Below, piece after piece: positions 52,816 to 62,018 of a stretch of 64,000 nt of DNA. The DNA lies in NCBI RefSeq assembly GCF_900111315.1, contig NZ_FOGU01000006.1:62001-126000 (forward strand), read 5' to 3'. Numbering within the stretch: the first letter of the stretch is position 1; every line of letters begins with the position of its first letter. The translations under genes were made by a program, and so were the position numbers. Below the pieces are notes generated by a model. The model did not search any database. It saw nothing but the letters and a program-made list of their open reading frames with translations, and was not told where the DNA came from. This DNA is from Tranquillimonas rosea. Lineage in GTDB: Bacteria > Pseudomonadota > Alphaproteobacteria > Rhodobacterales > Rhodobacteraceae.

Positions 52816-52960
52816 GTCCGTGGGTGAGGCGGTAGGTATCGCGCGTGGCCGGAGGCTGCAAGGGGGATTGGCGAGAAAAACAACAGGTTTCCGCGGGAAA
52901 ATGGCACGCGCGACAGCGCGGTGGCTGCGTGTTTTCCGGTCCTGTGGGGAGGTCCCAAAT

Positions 52961-53035
52961 TGGAGCGGGCGATGAGATTCGAACTCACGACCCTTACCTT
53001 GGCAAGGTAATGCTCTACCCCTGAGCTACGCCCGC
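52961..53035 (-). tRNA. tRNA-Gly (GCC), copy 2
   Basis: Identical in all 75 bases to copy 1. The 5' flanks on the minus strand are also alike (GGTGAGGCGGT... in both), so the duplication includes the leader or promoter. The gap 52726-53133 holds only these two genes and a short spacer. Confidence 0.97.
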
Positions 53036-53133
53036 ATCCGTTGGGTGAGGCGGTGAGTAACGTGGCCGTGCGGGGCCTGCAAGTGAAAATTTCGCCGCCC
53101 CCGAAACCTGTCCCGTCCGGGGGCGGCGCGAGC

Positions 53134-56100
53134 TCATTCCAGCTCGATGAGCAGGTCCTTGGCGTCGATCTGCGCGCCGGGCGAGACATGCACGGCCTTG
53201 ATGGTCGCGTCCCGTTCGGCGTGGATGCCGGTTTCCATCTTCATCGCCTCGATGGTCAGCAACAGGTCGCCCTGCTTGACCGACGCGCCGGGCTGCGCGG
53301 CGATCGAGGCGACGACGCCCGGCATCGGCGCGCCCAGGTGGTTCGGGTTGCCGACTTCGGCCTTGGGCTTGGCCCCGGTCGAGGCGCCGGCCTTGCGGTT
53401 GGCCACGCGGATCAGGCGCGGCTGGCCGTTCAGCTCGAAGAAGACCTTGGCGATTCCGTCCTCGTCAGTCTCGCCGATCGCCTGGCAGCGGATTTCCAAC
53501 GTCTTGCCGGGGTCGATCTCGGCCGAGATTTCCTCGCCCGGTTCCATGCCGTAGAAGAAGGTGCCGGTGGGCAGGGTGCGGACGGGGCCGTATTCCTCGT
53601 GCCGCGCGACGTAGTCGGTGAACACCTTGGGATACATCAGGTACCCGTTCAGGTCCTCGTTGTCGAAGTCGATATCCTCGAACTTCGCCTGCAGCTCCTG
53701 CCGCTTCTCCTCGAAGTCGACCGGTTTCAGGTGCTTGCCCGGACGGTCGGTATAGGCCTTCTCGTTCTTCAGGGCCTTCTTCAGCAGCCACTGGGGCCAG
53801 CCGCCCGGCGGTTGGCCGAGATTGCCGCGCAGCATGTCGATGACGCTGTCGGGGAAGGTGACCTCTTTCTTCGGATCCTCGACATCCGCGCGGGTCAGGC
53901 CCTGGCTAACCATCATCAGCGCCATGTCGCCCACGACCTTCGACGACGGCGTCACCTTCACGATGTCGCCGAACATCTGGTTCACGTCGGCATAGGCCTG
54001 CGCGACCTCGTGCCAGCGGTCCTCGAGCCCCAGCGAGCGCGCCTGCGCCTTGAGGTTGGTGAACTGCCCGCCCGGCATCTCGTGTAGGTAGACCTCTGAG
54101 GCGGGGGCCTGCATGCCGGATTCGAAGGCGGTGTAATAGCCGCGCACCGCTTCCCAGTAGTTCGAGATCTCGCGCACCGCCCCGATGTCCAGCCCGGTCT
54201 CACGCTCAGTATGGGACAGCGCGGCGACGATGGTGCCCAAGGTGGCCTGGCTGGTGTTGCCCGACAGTGAATCCATCGCGCAATCGACCGCGTCGACGCC
54301 GGCATCCGCGGCGGCGAGGATCGAGGCGCCGGCGATCCCGGCAGTGTCGTGGGTGTGGAAGTGGATCGGCAGGCCGACCTCTTCCTTCAGCGCCTTGAAC
54401 AGAATCCGGGCCGAGGCCGGTTTCAGCAGGCCGGCCATGTCCTTGAGCCCCAGGACGTGCGCACCGGCGGCCTTCAGCTCTTGCCCCATTGAGACGTAGT
54501 ACTTCAGGTCGTACTTCGAGCGCTCGGGGTCCAGCAGGTCGCCGGTATAGCAGATCGCACCCTCGCAGACCTTGCCGCTGTCGACGACCGCGTCCATCGC
54601 CACGCGCATGTTCTCGACCCAGTTCAGCGAGTCGAACACGCGGAAGACGTCGACGCCCGAGTCGGCGGCCTGGGCGATGAAACCCTGCACGACGTTGTCG
54701 GGATAGTTCGTGTAGCCGACGCCGTTGGAGGCCCGCAGCAGCATCTGCGTCATCAGGTTCGGCATCGCGCGGCGCAGGTCGCGCAGGCGCTGCCAGGGAC
54801 ATTCCTGCAGGAAGCGGTAGGCGACGTCGAAGGTCGCGCCGCCCCAGCATTCCACGCTGAACAACTGCGGCAGGTTCGCGGCATAGGTCGGCGCGACCCG
54901 GATCATGTCGATCGAGCGCATCCGCGTGGCCAGCAGCGACTGATGGCCGTCGCGCATCGTGGTGTCGGTGATCAGCAGCTGGGGCTGCTCGAGCATCCAG
55001 TCGGCCACCGCCTGCGCGCCCTGTTCCTCGAGGATCTGCTTGGCCCCGCGCGGCGGCGTGTCGACCCGCGGCTTGGGCGGGCGGGGGATGCGCGCGTCGG
55101 GCGATGGCTTGTTCCGCCCTTCGGTCTCGGGGTGACCGTTGATGGTGATGTCGGCGATGTAGGTGAGGATCTTCGTCGCCCGGTCGCGCCGCGGCTTGAA
55201 GTCGAAGAGCTCGGGCGTCTGGTCGATGAACTTCGTGTGGTACTCGTTATTCAGGAAGACCGGGTGCTTCAGCAGGTTGATGACGAAGTCGATGTTGGTG
55301 CTGACGCCGCGGATACGGAACTCGCGCAGGGCGCGGTCCATGCGCGCGATCGCGGCCTCGGGCGTCGGCGCCCAGGCGGTGACCTTTTCCAGCAGCGAGT
55401 CATAGTAACGGGTGATGACGGCGCCGGAATAGGCGGTCCCCCCGTCCAGCCGGATGCCCATGCCCGTCGCGCCCCGGTAGGCGGTGATGCGGCCGTAGTC
55501 GGGGATGAAGTTGTTGGTCGGGTCCTCGGTCGTGATCCGGCACTGGATCGCGTGGCCGGATAGCTCGACGTCGTACTGGGTGGCGACGCCCGTGGCCTCG
55601 ACCAGGCTCTTGCCCTCGGCGATGAGGATCTGGGCGCGGACGATGTCGATGCCGGTGACCTCCTCGGTCACGGTGTGCTCGACCTGGACCCGCGGGTTCA
55701 CCTCGATGAAGAAGAACTCGCCGGTGTCCATGTCCATCAGGAATTCGATGGTGCCGGCACATTCGTAGCCGACCTGCTCGGCGATCTTGCGGCCGAGGTT
55801 GCAGAGCTGCTCGCGCTGCGCGTGAGAGAGGTAGGGCGCCGGCGCGCGCTCCACGACCTTCTGGTTGCGGCGCTGGACCGAGCAATCGCGTTCCCAGAGA
55901 TGATAGATGTTGCCCTGGCTGTCGCCCAGGATCTGCACCTCGACGTGGCGCGCGCGCTGGATCATCTTCTCGAGATAGCCCTCGCCGTTGCCGAACGCGG
56001 CCTCGGCCTCGCGTCGGCCCTCGCGCACCTTTTCCTGCAGCTCCTCGGGCTTGAGGATCGGGCGCATGCCCCGGCCGCCGCCGCCCCAGCTGGCCTTGAG

Positions 56101-56577
56101 CATCATCGGATAGCCGACCTCCTCGGCCACGCGGGCGGTTTCGTCCTCGTCGTCGCCCAGCACCTCGGAGGCGGGGATGACGGGCACGCCGGCCTCGATC
56201 GCGACCTTCCGGGCGCTGGCCTTGTCGCCCAGGGCGCGCATGGTCTCGGACTTGGGGCCGATGAAGGTGATGCCGGCTTCGCGGCAGGCCTCGACGAAAT
56301 GCGGGTTCTCGGACAGCAGGCCATAGCCGGGGTGGATCGCGTCCGCGCCCGACATCTTCGCGACGCGGATGATCTCCTCGATCGAGAGATAGGCGCCGAC
56401 CGGTCCCAGATCCTCGCCGATCAGGTAGGCCTCGTCCGCCTTGAAGCGGTGCAGGCACAGCTTGTCCTCGGCGGCGTAGACGGCGACCGTGCGTTTGCCC
56501 AGCTCGTTGGCCGCCCTCATGATGCGGATCGCGATTTCGCCCCGGTTCGCGATCAGGATCTTCTGGAATTCGGCCAT
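53134..56577 (-). CDS. pyc: Pyruvate carboxylase
   Basis: 1147 residues, full length for the single-chain enzyme. The biotin carboxylase part (1-450) has KILIANRGEIAIRI, the ATP loop KASWGGGGRGMR and EVNPRVQVEHTVTEE. The carboxyltransferase part (about 535-1000) begins LLITDTTMRDGHQSLLATRMR with the metal-binding region FHTHDTAG. The biotin carrier domain ends the protein, with Lys1113 in EAMKMET. It makes oxaloacetate from pyruvate and bicarbonate, refilling the TCA cycle. The start at MAEFQKILIANRGE is the family norm; an upstream ATG adds 20 unrelated residues. Confidence 0.97.
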   Translation of the reverse strand: MAEFQKILIANRGEIAIRIMRAANELGKRTVAVYAAEDKLCLHRFKADEAYLIGEDLGPVGAYLSIEEIIRVAKMSGADAIHPGYGLLSENPHFVEACREAGITFIGPKSETMRALGDKASARKVAIEAGVPVIPASEVLGDDEDETARVAEEVGYPMMLKASWGGGGRGMRPILKPEELQEKVREGRREAEAAFGNGEGYLEKMIQRARHVEVQILGDSQGNIYHLWERDCSVQRRNQKVVERAPAPYLSHAQREQLCNLGRKIAEQVGYECAGTIEFLMDMDTGEFFFIEVNPRVQVEHTVTEEVTGIDIVRAQILIAEGKSLVEATGVATQYDVELSGHAIQCRITTEDPTNNFIPDYGRITAYRGATGMGIRLDGGTAYSGAVITRYYDSLLEKVTAWAPTPEAAIARMDRALREFRIRGVSTNIDFVINLLKHPVFLNNEYHTKFIDQTPELFDFKPRRDRATKILTYIADITINGHPETEGRNKPSPDARIPRPPKPRVDTPPRGAKQILEEQGAQAVADWMLEQPQLLITDTTMRDGHQSLLATRMRSIDMIRVAPTYAANLPQLFSVECWGGATFDVAYRFLQECPWQRLRDLRRAMPNLMTQMLLRASNGVGYTNYPDNVVQGFIAQAADSGVDVFRVFDSLNWVENMRVAMDAVVDSGKVCEGAICYTGDLLDPERSKYDLKYYVSMGQELKAAGAHVLGLKDMAGLLKPASARILFKALKEEVGLPIHFHTHDTAGIAGASILAAADAGVDAVDCAMDSLSGNTSQATLGTIVAALSHTERETGLDIGAVREISNYWEAVRGYYTAFESGMQAPASEVYLHEMPGGQFTNLKAQARSLGLEDRWHEVAQAYADVNQMFGDIVKVTPSSKVVGDMALMMVSQGLTRADVEDPKKEVTFPDSVIDMLRGNLGQPPGGWPQWLLKKALKNEKAYTDRPGKHLKPVDFEEKRQELQAKFEDIDFDNEDLNGYLMYPKVFTDYVARHEEYGPVRTLPTGTFFYGMEPGEEISAEIDPGKTLEIRCQAIGETDEDGIAKVFFELNGQPRLIRVANRKAGASTGAKPKAEVGNPNHLGAPMPGVVASIAAQPGASVKQGDLLLTIEAMKMETGIHAERDATIKAVHVSPGAQIDAKDLLIELE

Positions 56578-56688
56578 CGGCAAGGTCCCCGCTTTCTTTT
56601 GCAACTGCAGCATGCAGCCTAGTGCGGGGGGCGGCAACGGTAAACTCCGCCCGGCGCGGGGTGCCGGGCGGTGGGTCGACGGGGCCGC

Positions 56689-57360
56689 CTAGATGTCGCG
56701 CACGCTGGCCTCGGCCAGCACCCGCACCGTCATGCTATGCGAGGTCGGGGCAGGGGACGAGGTGTCGGGCAACTCACTTGCCGAGGACGCATCACGAAGA
56801 TCCGCCACGGACCGTTCCAGCCCGCGGCACAGGCGGATCAGCCGATCCAGCCGGTCGGCCAGCGCCGGGTCGGCGTCGTCCCTGAGGATATCGAGGCCGT
56901 GCTGTAGCTGGGCCATCTGCATGTCGGCCTGCGCGCTCAGGAAGCGCACGTCGTCGAGCGCCCGCTCGAGATGGTGCGTGTCGTGTTCCCGGGGCAGTTC
57001 GATCGCCGAGCCGACGATCCGTTCCCAGCCCGCCGCGCCGTGCACCGGCTGGATCGTTACGCTCCACAGGCGCGGGCCACGGCCGAGATCGATGTGCTCG
57101 ACATAGCGAAGCGGCTGTCGGCGGCGCAGGCAGTCGTCGTAGCGCGAGATGACCGCGCGTGCCTGTGGCGGGGGCAGGACGTCGTCGGGCGTCTTTCCGA
57201 CCAGCATGCGCGCCTCGATGCCGGATTCGGCGACGTTGGCGCGGTTGACGTGAATGAACTCGAACGGGTCCCGTGACGATGGCCGCTCGGCGGCGAACAT
57301 CGGGACTTGGGACGAGTCGAGGGCGAAGCGGAGCTCTTTCAGATCAGGAGTGGTGTACAT
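56689..57360 (-). CDS. PAS-domain protein without output domain
   Basis: 223 residues. The N-terminal half looks like a PAS domain: LRFALDSSQVPMFAAERPSSRDPFEFIHVNRANVAESGIEARMLVGKTPDDVLPP, then RYDDCLRRRQPLRYVEH and GPRLWSVTIQPVHGAAGWERIVGSAIEL. The rest is helical (HHLERALDDVRFLSAQADMQMAQLQHGLDILRD), possibly a dimerising coiled coil, with no kinase, cyclase or DNA-binding domain. It probably signals through a partner. It lies between the lactate-type oxidase and pyc on the same strand; no fixed partner is recognised. Confidence 0.75.
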   Translation of the reverse strand: MYTTPDLKELRFALDSSQVPMFAAERPSSRDPFEFIHVNRANVAESGIEARMLVGKTPDDVLPPPQARAVISRYDDCLRRRQPLRYVEHIDLGRGPRLWSVTIQPVHGAAGWERIVGSAIELPREHDTHHLERALDDVRFLSAQADMQMAQLQHGLDILRDDADPALADRLDRLIRLCRGLERSVADLRDASSASELPDTSSPAPTSHSMTVRVLAEASVRDI

Positions 57361-57408
57361 GCGCGGGGACGTTCCGAAGAATGATGCCCGATCCTCGCGC
57401 GAAAGTAG

Positions 57409-58614
57409 TTAACCGCTCGTAAATGCCAAACCACATTCCGCGGCGCGGCGTCCGATCCCGGTCGGCGCGGGCAGGGGCATCTCGCGGCCGCGCGACTGGG
57501 ACGGGGTCGCGAGGCCCATCTGCCCCATGTCGGCGAGAAGCCCCTCGCGCAGGACATGGATGGCGTGGGCCGCCCCCGCCGGGCCGAACGCGGCCAGCCC
57601 GTAATGCACCGCGCGCCCGATCATCACGAAGTCCGCCCCCCGCGCCATGAGCCGCAGGATGTCCGTCCCCGAGCGGATCGACCCGTCGGCGATCACCGGC
57701 ATGTCCGGGCCGACGGCCTCGCGGATCGCGGGCAGGATCGCCGCCGGTGCCGGGGCCGCCTCGAACTGTCGTCCGCCGTGGTTCGACACCCAGACGGCAT
57801 CGGCCAGACCGGCGAGTCGCTGCGCGGCCTCGGGGTCCAGCACGCCCTTGACCACGAGCGGCCCGTCCCATTCGTCGCGCACCGCGCGGAGATAGTCCCA
57901 GTCGGGCGCGCAACGCAGCAGATAGCCGATATGTTCGGTCGACGGGCGCGCGCCGCCGGCGCCTCCCTTGGCGTAGGGCTCCAGCGTCTTGAGCCGCGGC
58001 ATCCCCATCCGCGCCATGCCGAGCGCCCAGGCGGGCTTCTGCACGATCTGCGCCAGGATCGGTGCGGTGACCTTCATCGGGTTCGACAGACGCGCGCGCC
58101 GCTGGCGCTCGCGGCGGCTGGCCACCGGCACGTCGGCGGTCAGGATCAGCGTGTGAAACCCGGCGTCCTTCGCGCGGCGCATCAGGTCGCGGCGAATTTC
58201 CGGATCGCCCGGCGGATAAAGCTGGAACCAGCCGCGGCCGCCGGTCTCGGGGCCGATGTCCTCGGGCGTCTCTGCGGCCACGTTGGACAGGCAGAACGGC
58301 AGGCCCTGCTCGGCGGCGAGTCGCGCGAGGTGGCGTTCGGCATCGGGCCAGACGAGGCCGGACATGCCCACCGGCGCAAGACCGACCGGCAGCGCGTACT
58401 CGTGGCCCAGCAGGCGGGTCGCGGTGTCGCGCTCGGGCGCGCCGGCCAGGATGGCGGGGCGCAGGACGACCGAGTCGAGCGCCTCTTCGGAGCGGTTGCG
58501 CGAGGACTGATCCCCCGTGGCGCTGTCCAGGTACTCCCACACGAAATGGGGCAGCCGGCGGCGCGCGCGGTCTCGCAGGTCTGAGATGGCGGGATGCGAA
58601 AGGTCGAGATCCAT
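57409..58614 (-). CDS. FMN-dependent alpha-hydroxy-acid oxidising enzyme (LldD-like)
   Basis: 401 residues of the L-lactate dehydrogenase/glycolate oxidase family. Family positions include FVWEYLDSATGDQSSRN near residues 24-40, FMN contacts LAPVGMSGLVWPDAE, WFQLYPPGD, LILTADVPVASRRER, and active-site His279 in WVSNHGGRQFEAAPAP. The usual GRQLD reads GRQFE, so substrate range may be shifted. The phosphate site VIADGSIRSGTDILRLMARGADFVMIGR is normal. It oxidises an L-2-hydroxyacid and passes electrons to quinone or oxygen. The start at MDLDLSHPAI is taken; the frame runs 56 codons further but is not family-like. Confidence 0.9.
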   Translation of the reverse strand: MDLDLSHPAISDLRDRARRRLPHFVWEYLDSATGDQSSRNRSEEALDSVVLRPAILAGAPERDTATRLLGHEYALPVGLAPVGMSGLVWPDAERHLARLAAEQGLPFCLSNVAAETPEDIGPETGGRGWFQLYPPGDPEIRRDLMRRAKDAGFHTLILTADVPVASRRERQRRARLSNPMKVTAPILAQIVQKPAWALGMARMGMPRLKTLEPYAKGGAGGARPSTEHIGYLLRCAPDWDYLRAVRDEWDGPLVVKGVLDPEAAQRLAGLADAVWVSNHGGRQFEAAPAPAAILPAIREAVGPDMPVIADGSIRSGTDILRLMARGADFVMIGRAVHYGLAAFGPAGAAHAIHVLREGLLADMGQMGLATPSQSRGREMPLPAPTGIGRRAAECGLAFTSG

Positions 58615-58848
58615 GCGGATCTCATAGCGCGGCACGCCGGGGCGGGGAAGGCACCGGTCGGGGCCTCGATCGGCCGATTGCTGGGGAGGCGCGCCGGAAT
58701 GGCCGTTCGGCCGGGAGGAGAAACCGTTCGGCGCGGGCGTTGCCGGCAAAGCGGTGAGACGCTGTCGTCCGGCGCGCCTCACCGGCTAGGTTAGCACGTG
58801 GATCGCCCTTGGCGAGACGGGTGGGAAAAATTTCGCTTTGGGGTTGTG

Positions 58849-58863
58849 GAACACAACACGAAC
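58849..58863. promoter_or_regulatory. LexA (SOS) box upstream of the helicase
   Basis: GAAC-ACAACAC-GAAC is a perfect GAAC-N7-GAAC direct repeat, the reverse complement of the alphaproteobacterial LexA operator GTTC-N7-GTTC. It ends 41 bases before the helicase start codon, a usual operator distance, and implies induction by DNA damage. It is the only such site noticed in this 290-base gap (58615-58904). Confidence 0.8.
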
Positions 58864-58904
58864 GCGGACTTTTCGCGCGGGTGCGAATGGGCTAGGTTCC
58901 GGGC

Positions 58905-61295
58905 ATGAGCAGTTTCGACGAAGATGACGCGTTCGAGAACGCCGTCCCGCTGTCGGCGCAGGCGATGGCCGCCCGGCCGGCGCCCTATCTCGATGACCTG
59001 AACCCGGCGCAGCGGCGCGCGGTCGAGGCGCTGGACGGGCCTGTCCTCATGCTGGCCGGGGCGGGGACGGGCAAGACCAAGGCGCTGACCACTCGGATCG
59101 CGCATCTTTTGAACACCGGACGGGCGCGGCCGAACGAGATCCTTTCGGTGACCTTCACCAACAAGGCCGCGCGCGAAATGAAGGAGCGTGTGGGCCGCCT
59201 TCTGGGCCAGACGGTCGAAGGGATGCCGTGGCTGGGGACGTTCCATGCGATCTGCGTCAAGCTGCTGCGCCGCCATGCCGAACTGGTGGGGCTCAAGTCG
59301 AACTTCACGATCCTCGACACGGACGACCAGATTCGGCTGCTCAAGCAGCTCATCGTGGCCGAGAACATCGACGAGAAACGGTGGCCGGCGCGGCAGCTGT
59401 CGGGGCTGATCGACCACTGGAAGAACCGCGCCTGGACCCCCGACAAGGTGCCCGCGTCCGAGGCGTCGGCGTTCAATCACCGGGGCACGGAACTTTACGA
59501 TTACTACCAGCAGCGGCTGAAGGCCCTGAACGCGGTCGATTTCGGCGATCTTCTTCTGCACGTCCTGACGATCTTCCAGGAGCACGAGGACGTCCTGGCG
59601 CAGTACCAGCGCTGGTTCCGCTATATCCTCGTTGACGAGTACCAGGACACCAACGTCGCGCAGTATCTCTGGTTGCGGCTCCTCGCGCAGGGACACCGCA
59701 ACATCTGCTGCGTCGGCGACGACGACCAGTCGATCTATGGCTGGCGCGGCGCCGAGGTGGGCAACATCCTGCGCTTCGAAAAGGACTTCCCCGGCGCCGA
59801 GGTCGTGCGGCTGGAGCAGAACTATCGCTCGACCCCACACATCCTGGGCGCCGCGTCGGGCGTGATCGATGCCAACCAGGGGCGGCTCGGGAAGGAGCTC
59901 TTCACCGATCTGCCCGAGGGCGAGAAGGTCCGGCTGATCGGTCACTGGGATGGCGAGGAAGAGGCCCGCTGGATCGGCGAAGAGATCGAGGCGATGGCCG
60001 GCGGCACCCGCGGGATGCGCAGGGTCGGGCTGGACGAGATGGCGATTCTCGTGCGCGCGTCGCACCAGATGCGCGCGTTCGAGGACCGGTTCCTGACGAT
60101 CGGCCTGCCGTACCGCGTGATCGGCGGCCCGCGCTTCTACGAGCGGATGGAGATTCGCGACGCGATGGCCTATTTTCGGCTGGCCGTGTCGCCCGACGAC
60201 GATCTCGCCTTCGAGCGGGTGGTCAACACGCCCAAGCGGGGGCTCGGGGACAAGGCGCAGCAGAAGATACAGGTCATGGCGCGCAGCCAGGGCGTGAGCC
60301 TTGCCGACGGCGCGCGCCTGCTGCTTCAGGACAAGGGTCTGACCGGCAAGGGCGCGACCGAGCTGCGGATCCTCGTCGATGCCATCGCGCGTTGGAACGA
60401 CGCCGTCCGCGCGGGCGAGGGCAGCCATATCGAGTTGGCCGAGACGATCCTCGAGGAATCGGGCTATACTGCCCATTGGCAGAACGACAAGACGCCCGAG
60501 GCGCCGGGCCGGCTCGAGAACCTGAAGGAGCTGGTGAAGGCGCTGGAGCAGTTCGAGAACCTGCAGGGCTTTCTCGAGCACGTTGCGCTGATCATGGACC
60601 GCGATTCCGATGACGACGGCGCGAAGGTCTCGATCATGACGCTCCACGGAGCGAAGGGGCTCGAGTTTCCGGCGGTGTTCCTGCCGGGCTGGGAGGACGG
60701 CCTGTTCCCCTCGCAGCGGTCGATGGACGAATCCGGGCTCAAGGGGCTCGAGGAAGAGCGGCGGCTGGCCTATGTCGGCATCACCCGCGCCGAAGAAATC
60801 TGCACGATCTCGTTCGCGGCCAACCGACGCGTCTTCGGCCAGTGGCAGTCGGCGCTGCCGTCCCGCTTCATCGACGAGCTGCCCTCGCGCCATGTCGAAG
60901 TGCTGACGCCGCCGGGCCTCTATGGCGGCGGCTACGGCGCCGCAGGCATGGCGGCCAGCGCGTCGCCCAAGATGCAGCAGGAGGCCGGGTCAGATCTGCA
61001 CGAGCGGGCGGCAAGCTCGAACGTCTACAACTCGCCGGGCTGGCGGCGCCTCCAGGCGCGCAGCGCCGAGCGGCCGGTCAGCCAGCCGCGTGAAAACCGG
61101 AACATGGTGATCGATGCGACGGCGGTCTCGTCCTTTTCCGAGGGCGACCGCGTGTTTCACCGCAAGTTCGGCTATGGCGAAGTGCAGGGCGTCGAGGGCG
61201 ACAAGCTGGACATCGCGTTCGAGAAGTCCGGCAACAAGAAGGTCGTGGCCAAGTTCGTCGTCGACGCGGCGAACGCGGACGACGTGCCGTTCTAG
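58905..61295 (+). CDS. uvrD: ATP-dependent DNA helicase, UvrD/PcrA family
   Basis: 796 residues with the superfamily-1 motifs. Walker A is GAGTGKT (52-58). The LVDEYQDTNVAQYLWL, DDDQSIYGWRGAEVGNIL and VRLEQNYRSTPHIL motifs follow, then SIMTLHGAKGLEFPAVFLPGWEDGLFP and RRLAYVGITRAEE. A C-terminal Tudor-like module (about 745-796: GDRVFHRKFGYGEVQGVEGDKLDIAFEKSG) matches the RNA-polymerase-binding end of UvrD/PcrA. It unwinds DNA 3' to 5' in repair and removes blocked polymerase. A LexA box in its promoter fits SOS induction. Confidence 0.94.
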   Translation: MSSFDEDDAFENAVPLSAQAMAARPAPYLDDLNPAQRRAVEALDGPVLMLAGAGTGKTKALTTRIAHLLNTGRARPNEILSVTFTNKAAREMKERVGRLLGQTVEGMPWLGTFHAICVKLLRRHAELVGLKSNFTILDTDDQIRLLKQLIVAENIDEKRWPARQLSGLIDHWKNRAWTPDKVPASEASAFNHRGTELYDYYQQRLKALNAVDFGDLLLHVLTIFQEHEDVLAQYQRWFRYILVDEYQDTNVAQYLWLRLLAQGHRNICCVGDDDQSIYGWRGAEVGNILRFEKDFPGAEVVRLEQNYRSTPHILGAASGVIDANQGRLGKELFTDLPEGEKVRLIGHWDGEEEARWIGEEIEAMAGGTRGMRRVGLDEMAILVRASHQMRAFEDRFLTIGLPYRVIGGPRFYERMEIRDAMAYFRLAVSPDDDLAFERVVNTPKRGLGDKAQQKIQVMARSQGVSLADGARLLLQDKGLTGKGATELRILVDAIARWNDAVRAGEGSHIELAETILEESGYTAHWQNDKTPEAPGRLENLKELVKALEQFENLQGFLEHVALIMDRDSDDDGAKVSIMTLHGAKGLEFPAVFLPGWEDGLFPSQRSMDESGLKGLEEERRLAYVGITRAEEICTISFAANRRVFGQWQSALPSRFIDELPSRHVEVLTPPGLYGGGYGAAGMAASASPKMQQEAGSDLHERAASSNVYNSPGWRRLQARSAERPVSQPRENRNMVIDATAVSSFSEGDRVFHRKFGYGEVQGVEGDKLDIAFEKSGNKKVVAKFVVDAANADDVPF

Positions 61296-61335
61296 GCCAC
61301 GCGCCGACCATCCTGACAGGAAAATCTGGGCGGAC

Positions 61336-62008
61336 ATGCGGCGGCTCAGGAGGAGGAAAACCGCCGCATGCCGCGCCCGTCGTCGGCTGTCGCGCGAGGG
61401 AGAGGCGCGCGATCGGCCATGTCCACGTGATACCGCGGCAAATGTTGTGATTGGATTTACGCAAAGGAAAAAGCGGCGACCCCAGGGAGGAGGAGGGGGC
61501 CGCCGCCATGTTCCGAACCGTGCACATCCGGGAGGAGGTGAATGCGACGGCTCTTCAACGCGTTGCCCCAGGGAGGAGGAGAGGGGCGCGGCGCTGTCTC
61601 TGTCGGACCGTTTCGGCCCTGTTATTCCGGGGCGGCGACCCCAGGGAGGAGGAGGGGCCGCCGCCGTATTCGGAACCGCGCACGTCCGGGAGGAGGTGAA
61701 CGCCGCGGCTCTTTCAACGCGTCCCCCAGGGAGGAGGAGAGAGGAACGCGCTGTCTCGGTAGGGCCAGTGGGCCCGGAAATTCGGGACGGCGACCCCAGG
61801 GAGGAGGAGGGGGCCGCCGCCTGTTCCGCACGACGGCCACCTGGGAGGAGGTAGGTGCCGCCGCTCGGCAAACGCGATCCCCAGGGAGGAGGAGAGGGGC
61901 TCGCGTTGTTTCTGGGCCTTTCGGCCCGGTATTCCAGTGCGGCGGCACCCGGGAGGAGGATAGGTGCCGCCGCCTTAACAGAGAGCCCAGGGAGGAGGAG
62001 GGGCTCTC
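61336..62008 (-). ncRNA. Array of twelve CCTCCTCCC stem-loops (CcsR-like small RNAs)
   Basis: Downstream of the DUF1127 gene and on the same strand, eleven exact CCTCCTCCC motifs start (plus-strand coordinates) at 61485, 61530, 61571, 61644, 61688, 61729, 61799, 61843, 61884, 61951 and 61990. A twelfth variant (CCTCCTCCT, at 61348) closes the series. Each lies in the loop of a GC-rich hairpin, for example 61981-62008 (8 perfect pairs) and 61939-61973 (11 perfect pairs). Rhodobacter sphaeroides has four CcsR RNAs with this motif, processed from the transcript of a DUF1127 gene; this is the same arrangement, enlarged. The motif mimics the 16S anti-Shine-Dalgarno. Confidence 0.85.
61473..61938 (-). 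repeat. Three tandem 152-159 bp units within the stem-loop array
   Basis: Motif spacing repeats with a period of 159 then 155 bases: unit 1 at 61473-61631, unit 2 at 61632-61786, unit 3 at 61787-61938. Each unit has three motif hairpins of distinct stem type, plus a short motif-free hairpin such as GGGCC-TTTC-GGCCC (61914-61927). Stems vary by compensating changes while the loop motif is invariant, indicating tandem duplication followed by selection on structure. Confidence 0.85.
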
Positions 62009-62018
62009 CGAACCGATG

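Noticed and set aside
52741-53035. Tandem tRNA-Gly genes as an integration site of a mobile element
   Set aside because: No integrase gene or partial tRNA repeat is nearby; a simple duplication explains the copies.
61296-62018. Plus-strand GGGAGGAGG repeats read as ribosome binding sites, coding repeats or a CRISPR-like array
   Set aside because: No consistent reading frame follows the motifs, there are no equal-length spacers, and the motifs sit in hairpin loops on the strand of the DUF1127 gene, which fits RNA structures better.
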